Part shown: piece by piece, positions 54,130 through 57,492 of the stretch | How the letters are laid out: each line of letters opens with the position of its first letter | Position numbering within the stretch: position 1 is the first letter of the stretch | Assembly (NCBI GenBank): GCA_019414515.1 | Contig: DXLX01000005.1 | Coordinates: 1-57,492 of the forward strand | Source of the DNA: Collinsella sp. | Lineage (GTDB): Bacteria; Actinomycetota; Coriobacteriia; Coriobacteriales; Coriobacteriaceae | Direction: 5' to 3' | Length of the DNA: 57,492 nt | Notes under the pieces: model-generated | Told to the model about the DNA's origin: nothing | What the model saw: only the letters and a program-made list of their open reading frames with translations | Databases searched by the model: none | Made by a program: the position numbers and the translations under genes

Positions 54130-54201
54130 CACTCATGTAAGTACGTCCCCAATGAGTGTCCCCGGCGACTAGTCGTTTAAGAACGTCCCCAATGACTAGT
54201 C
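54130..54201. repeat. Two adjacent ACGTCCCC palindromic elements
   Basis: First: CACTCAT, GTAAGTACGTCCCCA, ATGAGTG (54130-54158). Second: GACTAGTCG, TTTAAGAACGTCCCC, AATGACTAGTC (54167-54201). The stems differ completely while the loop is constant. They lie between the DUF1593 gene and the next promoter. Confidence 0.8.
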
Positions 54202-54319
54202 GAAAATGGGCCATGTGTCCCAGTTGTGGAGACTCCTTGAGCCGTCTGGGTATCGTGAAAGATCGCGCACTCCCCCATCATCAAAAGTGACACACGCTAC
54301 CTGTTGATGGGAGGCAGCC

Positions 54320-55057
54320 ATGGGCTTCTTTGACAAGATGTTCGAGAAGAAAGAGTGCGCGATTTGCGGTACCGAGCTGGGACTTTTGGGAAAGACCAAG
54401 ATCAACGAAGGCTACCTGTGCAAAGAGTGCGCCGGCAAGCTCTCCCCCTACTTCCACGGCTATCGCTCCAGCACCGCGGACGATATCCGCGAGCAACTCG
54501 CCTACCGCGAGGCCAATGCCGAGCGCCTGGCCTCGTTCAACCCCACGCGCACGCTCTCTGCCGGGCGCACCAGCATCATGCTCGACGAAGACGCGGGCCT
54601 GCTGATCATTACCTCGCAGAGCCGCTGGCGCGACGCCAATCCCGACATCATCGAGTTCTCGCAGGTACTCGGCTGCGATATGGATATCGACGAGCATCGC
54701 ACCGAGATTTATCGCGAGACCAAGGACGGCGAGCGCGAGAGCTACAACCCGCCGCGCTACGACCTGGATTACGACTTTAATCTGACCATCCACGTCAACA
54801 CGCCGTACTTTACCGAGATCAACCTGCGCGTGAACGACTCCACCATCGATCAGCGCGGTTCCATCGAATACCGCGAGGCCAAGCGCCAGGCAACCGAGGT
54901 CCGCGACGCGCTGGTGCAGCTGCGCCAGGAGACGCGCGACAGCGTCGTGGCCGCCAAGGCCCCCAAGACCGCGGTCACCTGCCCCTTCTGCGGTGCAACC
55001 ACCATTCCCGATGCCAGTGGGCGCTGCGAATACTGTGGTGGCGCCATCGGCGCATAG
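54320..55057 (+). CDS. DUF4428-type zinc-ribbon protein
   Basis: A 245-residue soluble protein with zinc sites at both ends. The N-terminal CAICGTELG...YLCKECAGKL is the DUF4428 ribbon. The C-terminal CPFCGATTIPDASGRCEYCGG is a second ribbon. Between them is a beta-rich PH-like region (GRTSIMLDEDAGLLIITSQS) and a charged helix. ATG at 54320 follows GGGAGGCAGCC. It is the first of three co-directional genes with a membrane zinc-ribbon protein and an SPFH protein, so a membrane stress or scaffold role is inferred. Confidence 0.78.
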   Translation: MGFFDKMFEKKECAICGTELGLLGKTKINEGYLCKECAGKLSPYFHGYRSSTADDIREQLAYREANAERLASFNPTRTLSAGRTSIMLDEDAGLLIITSQSRWRDANPDIIEFSQVLGCDMDIDEHRTEIYRETKDGERESYNPPRYDLDYDFNLTIHVNTPYFTEINLRVNDSTIDQRGSIEYREAKRQATEVRDALVQLRQETRDSVVAAKAPKTAVTCPFCGATTIPDASGRCEYCGGAIGA

Positions 55058-55081
55058 CCTCCGGCACGGAAAGGACCGATC

Positions 55082-56404
55082 ATGGCCTTCGAGAGCGTCA
55101 ACTATCAGTGCCCCGCGTGTGGCGGCCCCCTTCACTTTGCCAGTGCCGAGCAAAAGCTCGTCTGCGACTACTGCGATTCGCGTTTTGAAGTCGAAGAAGT
55201 CGAGGCCCTCTATCGCGAGCGCCAGGACAAGGCAGATGCCAAAGCCAATGCGGCAGCCGCGGCCCCCAAGCCTGCTGTCGACGATGCCGTGCAGGAGCTT
55301 GCCCAGAACGCCGGTTACATCTGCTCGTCGTGCGGCGCCGAGCTGGTCTCGGACGGCACCGTCGCCGTTACCACCTGCCCGTACTGCGGCAACTCCGCCG
55401 TAGCGCCCGGTCAGCTTTCGGGCGACTTCTCGCCCGATCTGGTGATTCCGTTTAAGCTCGGGCGCGACGATGTCACGGCCGCACTCAAGGAACACTACAA
55501 GGGCAAGATCCTGCTGCCCAAGAGCTTTGTCACCGGCAACCATATCGACGAAGTCCAAGGCGTCTACGTACCGTTTTGGCTTTACGGCGCCCGCGTGGAC
55601 GGCGAAGTGTGCTTTGATGCGACCAACGAGACCGTGACTGAGGAATCCGATCGCACCGTCACGACCACCGACCACTACGACGCCTACCGTAAGGGCAATA
55701 TCTCGTTTGAGCGCGTGCCCGTCGACGGATCGTCCAAGATGCCCGACGGCCACATGGACGCCATCGAGCCGTTTGACTACGATGCCCTGCGCCCGTTCTC
55801 GGTCGCGTATATGCCCGGCTACATCGCCAACCGCTACGACGAGGATTGCGAAACCTGTAAGGCGCGCGCCGAGCGTCGTATGGAAGAAAGTACGATCTCG
55901 GCCCTGCGCGAGACCGTCGTCGACGAATATGACGACGCCACGGTCGAAAGCAAGCAGCTCGACTACACCTGGGAAGACAGCGACTACGCCCTGTTCCCCG
56001 TCTGGATGCTCTCCACTTCGTGGAACGGCAAGAGTTACCTGTTTGCCATGAACGGCCAGACCGGTCGCATGGTCGGCGAGCTTCCCTGCTCCAAGCCCAA
56101 GCTCGCCATCGCCTCGGTGCTGTTCTTTGTGATCGGGTTTGTCCTCTCCCAGATTCTCTTTATGGGAGAGAACGCCTTCGATCCGGACTACCTCGCCTTT
56201 GATGTCGAGGGCATCCTCATCAACATCGTCGCGCCGCTGATCATCGTAATCATCGCGGACGTGTTGCTGGTAGGCCAGCTCAAGACGGCCAACGAGGCCA
56301 CCCACGCCGATTGCTACTGTGGCGAGCTCGACCTGACCGAGAAGCACGACACCTTCAGCCACACCGAGACCACCGTTGTCATGAAGGACAACAAGGACGA
56401 TTAG
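55082..56404 (+). CDS. Zinc-ribbon membrane protein (YdjG/TFIIB-ribbon-like)
   Basis: A 440-residue protein with two N-terminal zinc ribbons (CPACGGPLHFASAEQKLVCD plus YCD, and CSSCGAELVS...CPYCGNSAV). A large middle domain (LVIPFKLGRDDVTAALKEHY, GVYVPFWLYGARVDGEVC) follows. Two transmembrane helices are near the end (LAIASVLFFVIGFVLSQILF and GILINIVAPLIIVIIADVLL). This resembles B. subtilis YdjG, which with YdjH recruits the SPFH protein YdjI to the membrane. ATG at 55082 follows AAAGGACCGATC. It is 24 bp after the preceding gene. Confidence 0.78.
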   Translation: MAFESVNYQCPACGGPLHFASAEQKLVCDYCDSRFEVEEVEALYRERQDKADAKANAAAAAPKPAVDDAVQELAQNAGYICSSCGAELVSDGTVAVTTCPYCGNSAVAPGQLSGDFSPDLVIPFKLGRDDVTAALKEHYKGKILLPKSFVTGNHIDEVQGVYVPFWLYGARVDGEVCFDATNETVTEESDRTVTTTDHYDAYRKGNISFERVPVDGSSKMPDGHMDAIEPFDYDALRPFSVAYMPGYIANRYDEDCETCKARAERRMEESTISALRETVVDEYDDATVESKQLDYTWEDSDYALFPVWMLSTSWNGKSYLFAMNGQTGRMVGELPCSKPKLAIASVLFFVIGFVLSQILFMGENAFDPDYLAFDVEGILINIVAPLIIVIIADVLLVGQLKTANEATHADCYCGELDLTEKHDTFSHTETTVVMKDNKDD

Positions 56405-56452
56405 CCATTCTGACCAATACCACCCGGCCTTTGACGAGAAAGGAAGATCACC

Positions 56453-57492
56453 ATGGGACTCTTGAGAGCTGGATTGGGAGCTGCCGGCGGCGTCATGGCC
56501 GACCAGTGGAAAGAATTTATCTATTGCGAATCGATGCCCGCTGACGTCTTTGCCTGCAAGGGCAGCAAGCGCACCGGCGGTCGCAGCTCCAACACGCGCG
56601 GCGAGGACAACGTCATCTCCAACGGCTCGGTCATCGCCGTCAACGACGGCCAGGGCATGCTCGTGGTGCAAAACGGCAAGATCATCGAGGTCGCGCTGGA
56701 GCCTGGCGAGTTTGTCTTTGACACCGGCAGCGAGCCGAGCGTCTTCAGCGGCAACCTGGGCGACTCCATCAAGGAGACGTTCGCCAATATCGGCAGCCGC
56801 TTTACCTTTGGCGGCGACGCGGGCAAAGACCAGCGCGTCTACTTTATCAACACCAAGGAGATCATCGGCAACAAGTACGGCACCGCCTCGCCCGTGCCCT
56901 TCCGCGTGGTCGATAACAACATTGGCCTGGATGTCGACATCTCCGTTCGCTGCAACGGCGAGTATTCGTACCGCATCACCAACCCGCTGCTGTTCTACAC
57001 CAACGTGTGCGGCAACGTGACCGATAGCTACACGCGCGATAAGATCGACAGCCAGCTTAAGTCCGAGCTGCTCACCGCCCTGCAGCCCGCCTTTGCCAAG
57101 ATCTCGGAGATGGGCATCCGCTACAGCGCCATCCCCGGCCACACCACCGAGCTCGCCCGCGCGCTCAACGAGGTCCTCTCGGCCGACTGGCGCGACCTGC
57201 GCGGCGTCGAGATCGTGAGCTTTGGCGTCAACTCCATCGCCGCCTCGCAAGAAGACGAGCAGATGATCAAGGACCTGCAGAAGGCCGCGGTCATGCGCGA
57301 TCCCACCATGGCAGCCGCCAACATCGCCAGCGCCCAGAGCGATGCGATGCGCGCAGCAGCCGCCAACCCCAACGGCGCGATGGCAGGCTTCATGGGCATG
57401 GGCATGGCGGGCGGCATGGGCGGCATGAACGCCAGCCAGCTGTTCGCCGCCGGCCAGGCACAGCAGCAGGCCGCCCCACAGCCGACCCCGCC
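56453..57492 (+). CDS. SPFH-domain protein (YdjI-like), 3' end cut by window
   Basis: At least 346 residues, running off the window. It begins MGLLRAGLGAAGGVMADQWK, then FIYCESMPADVFACKGSK and a long SPFH beta/alpha core (DNVISNGSVIAVNDGQGMLV, VALEPGEFVFDTGSEP, KDQRVYFINTKEI). A coiled part and a Gly/Met/Ala/Gln-rich tail (MAGFMGMGMAGGMGGMNASQ) follow. This is the virion-core/YdjI type of SPFH protein. ATG at 56453 follows AAAGGAAGATCACC. Its partners are the two upstream zinc-ribbon proteins. Confidence 0.85.
   Translation, partial: MGLLRAGLGAAGGVMADQWKEFIYCESMPADVFACKGSKRTGGRSSNTRGEDNVISNGSVIAVNDGQGMLVVQNGKIIEVALEPGEFVFDTGSEPSVFSGNLGDSIKETFANIGSRFTFGGDAGKDQRVYFINTKEIIGNKYGTASPVPFRVVDNNIGLDVDISVRCNGEYSYRITNPLLFYTNVCGNVTDSYTRDKIDSQLKSELLTALQPAFAKISEMGIRYSAIPGHTTELARALNEVLSADWRDLRGVEIVSFGVNSIAASQEDEQMIKDLQKAAVMRDPTMAAANIASAQSDAMRAAAANPNGAMAGFMGMGMAGGMGGMNASQLFAAGQAQQQAAPQPTP

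Noticed and set aside
54281..57250. Very long minus-strand open frame opposite the zinc-ribbon/SPFH genes
   Set aside because: The plus strand has three well-started genes with zinc-ribbon and SPFH motifs; the minus frame is low-complexity Gly/Val/Asp typical of antisense frames in high-GC DNA.

Overview
The window is high-GC bacterial DNA (about 60% or more) with Shine-Dalgarno starts, tightly packed operons and no introns. Gene content and neighbourhoods (DUF5692 membrane protein beside a TetR regulator, a LuxR protein with a membrane sensor region, dnaK-grpE-dnaJ-hspR, a nadABC-niaR operon, a nickel-hydrogenase maturation cluster, gut-type glycosidases with PTS genes) suggest a Coriobacteriia gut anaerobe, most likely Collinsella. 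That assignment is inference from the proteins; no rRNA or tRNA gene is visible. Everything here was read by eye without alignments or database searches.

Layout. 0-5.1 kb: 5' part of hypA, a large multi-cluster Fe-S/flavin oxidoreductase, and a divergent TetR regulator with a DUF5692 membrane protein. 5.3-12.7 kb: a membrane-anchored hypothetical, a DUF4143-type ATPase, clpB, and a hypothetical gene bracketed by two 188-bp direct repeats. 13.1-20.3 kb: an aconitase-family hydratase and the hspR-dnaJ-grpE-dnaK chaperone operon. 20.8-25 kb: a 2[4Fe-4S] ferredoxin and the nadA-nadB-nadC-niaR operon with a strong palindrome upstream. 25.2-28.4 kb: a LytTR two-component pair, a hypothetical and thioredoxin. 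28.5-35.2 kb: a small unknown gene, nikR, hypF-hypC-hypD-hypE and a HAD phosphatase. 35.3-43.1 kb: a lipoprotein, PTS EIIA, GH1 6-phospho-beta-glucosidase, AraC regulator, GH106-like glycosidase and RpiR regulator. 43.1-44.7 kb: a decayed IS3 element inside an IS110 remnant. 44.9-54.1 kb: pyrE, LuxR-type membrane regulator, DUF4038 glycosidase, PTS EIIBC, an esterase and a DUF1593 protein. 54.3-57.5 kb: two zinc-ribbon proteins and an SPFH protein cut by the window end.

How the genes work together. HypA, HypF, HypC, HypD and HypE build the Ni-Fe active site of a hydrogenase not present here, and NikR probably ties them to nickel supply. NiaR closes its own NAD-synthesis operon. The clpB and dnaK promoters carry the same 27-bp dyad, which fits control by the HspR encoded in the dnaK operon. 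The PTS and glycosidase genes form a plant or beta-glycan sugar-use region with AraC and RpiR regulators.

The most unusual signal is in the intergenic DNA. Several families of palindromic elements recur with constant loops and compensatory changes in their stems. The cores include ACGTCCCC, TAAACCTGTCCC, GGGACAGGCACC and a roughly 150-bp three-hairpin element. They lie directly at stop codons, flank single genes, and one has been split by the IS110-derived insertion. They look like REP-type elements or structured 3' RNA elements; no gene for their mobilisation is in the window.
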